NCBI GenBank assembly: GCA_900553225.1
Contig: USCV01000016.1
Location: 1 to 27,370, forward strand
Direction of reading: 5' to 3'
From: an uncultured Clostridium sp.
GTDB lineage: Bacteria; Bacillota; Clostridia; TANB77; CAG-508
DNA length: 27,370 nt
The position numbers and the translations under genes are program-made. Positions 26,749-27,370 of this stretch are shown here, piece by piece. The first letter of the stretch is position 1. Every line of letters starts with the position of its first letter. The notes below the pieces were generated by a model that was not told the DNA's origin, made no database searches, and saw nothing but the letters and a program-made list of their open reading frames with translations.

Positions 26749-27091
26749 TTAAATTAAGCTTTTCTTTAAATTCTTCAATATATAATGTTCTTTGTATCTT
26801 TTATAATAGTTATATAAAATTTGTTTATTACATTCAACAAAGCCACCTCTTTTATTTATATTCATATATGAAATATCTCTATTTGTTAATTGGGGTATTT
26901 TTCGGAATTGTATTTATCTCTTTTTCTTGGTTATATTCAGTATCTATCTTTCTATTAATGCTAATTTGTTTTATACAACCATTTCTAGCTTGTGATTTTG
27001 TTATCTTTAATATGGTATATATATCATTACTATTAAAGTATTGCTCAAATACTTTACCTAATTCATTTTCAAACTCCTCTTTACTAAACAT
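26749..27091 (-). pseudogene. Small unrecognised gene with one +1 frameshift
   Basis: ATG 27091 with AGAAAGG upstream starts MFSKEEFENELGKVFEQYF, and the frame stops at 26879 after 70 codons. Dropping one base between about 26900 and 26915 lets it continue KIPQLTNRDISYMNINKRGG, then FVECNKQILYNYYKRYKEHY, to a stop at 26749, 113 residues in all. The coding strand at the break is ATT CCG AAA AAT: the change could be an extra G after CC (a CGG on the opposite strand, 26903-26905) or one A too many in an A5 run. The protein is basic and polar with no known motif. A hydrophobic plus-strand ORF over the same region is its antisense shadow. Confidence 0.5.
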
Positions 27092-27359
27092 TGTAATATT
27101 ACCTTTCTACATTTTATAACGTTATTTTATATTATGATTTTTATCTTTTCAAGTATTACTTGATAAAAATATAATATTGATAGAGTATAAGAAAGTAGTA
27201 TAAGTATTAAATAATATAAATGTATAATAATAAATTAACAATATGACAAAAAATAAAAAAGGTACTTTATAATTTAAATGATTATAGATCTTTTTTTACA
27301 TTAATAAACGCTAGGGAAGATAAGAAAAGAGAGAATATGAAAAAAAATGTAATAAAAAT
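27092..27359. other. Spacer, possibly with the start of a plus-strand gene
   Basis: No complete gene. An imperfect A-rich/T-rich hairpin lies at about 27257-27298. ATG at 27337 opens MKKNVIKI and runs off the contig; with only a weak GAGAG site it is a tentative partial gene. Confidence 0.3.
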
Positions 27360-27370
27360 AGATCGGAAGA
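27360..27370 (+). other. Illumina adapter remnant at the contig end
   Basis: The last 11 bases, AGATCGGAAGA, match the start of the universal Illumina TruSeq adapter. They are not genomic and show that the window ends at a contig terminus. Confidence 0.85.

Noticed and set aside
26868..27119. Plus-strand hydrophobic ORF of 83 codons
   Set aside because: It is the antisense of the polar, Lys/Asn/Glu-rich minus-strand gene and has no ribosome binding site; such hydrophobic shadows are common opposite AT-rich genes.
27257..27298. Imperfect A-rich/T-rich hairpin near the right end
   Set aside because: Pairing is interrupted and no gene end lies nearby on the plus strand; too weak to call a terminator.

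Overview
The window is AT-rich DNA from a Gram-positive, Clostridia-like bacterium, probably an uncultivated gut-type lineage. Evidence: A/T-ending codons, strong AGGAGG-type ribosome binding sites with TTG/GTG starts, an M18 aminopeptidase, a LytR-CpsA-Psr protein, a DacF-like carboxypeptidase, ComEA, and a CvpA/DUF5711 pair. It looks like a whole assembled contig: the last 11 bases match the start of an Illumina adapter, and the first 45 bases are a fold-back copy of bases 179-223.

Layout. 1-5.6 kb is mostly minus-strand accessory DNA: a transglutaminase-like protein, a LysM protein, a large serine recombinase with a small companion ORF, a small helical protein, an AlkD-like DNA glycosylase, and a decayed HTH gene. 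It abuts a 5'-truncated M14 peptidase. 6.2-9.3 kb carries an M18 aminopeptidase, a cytoplasmic alpha-amylase and tRNA-Arg(UCU). 9.7-15.2 kb is one giant surface protein (1804 aa if read through). 15.2-18.8 kb holds YhbY and, divergently, a three-gene Gld-type ABC transporter operon. 18.8-25.5 kb holds a YkvI-like membrane protein, DUF5711-CvpA, an LCP protein, a convergent D,D-carboxypeptidase and ComEA. 25.5-27.4 kb is gene-poor, with a pseudogene fragment, tRNA-fMet and a broken small gene.

Main observation. Six otherwise intact, unrelated genes (serine recombinase, alpha-amylase, surface protein, ABC permease, YkvI-like protein, ComEA) are each interrupted once by a +1 frameshift of the same kind. 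An in-frame CGG codon stands where skipping its C restores the frame and gives GGN (Gly), often at a position where the family has glycine. I read every CGG in the recognised genes on both strands (about 7,500 codons) and found no in-frame CGG other than these six. The downstream frames are undecayed and hold catalytic residues. This suggests that CGG is not used as an arginine codon here and that CGGN is read as four bases = Gly (or that the C is skipped). The main competing explanation is a systematic sequencing or assembly insertion of C before GG. One ambiguous frameshift in a small gene at 26.9 kb, where the CGG lies on the non-coding strand, fits that alternative better. Both are set out in the findings with decisive tests.
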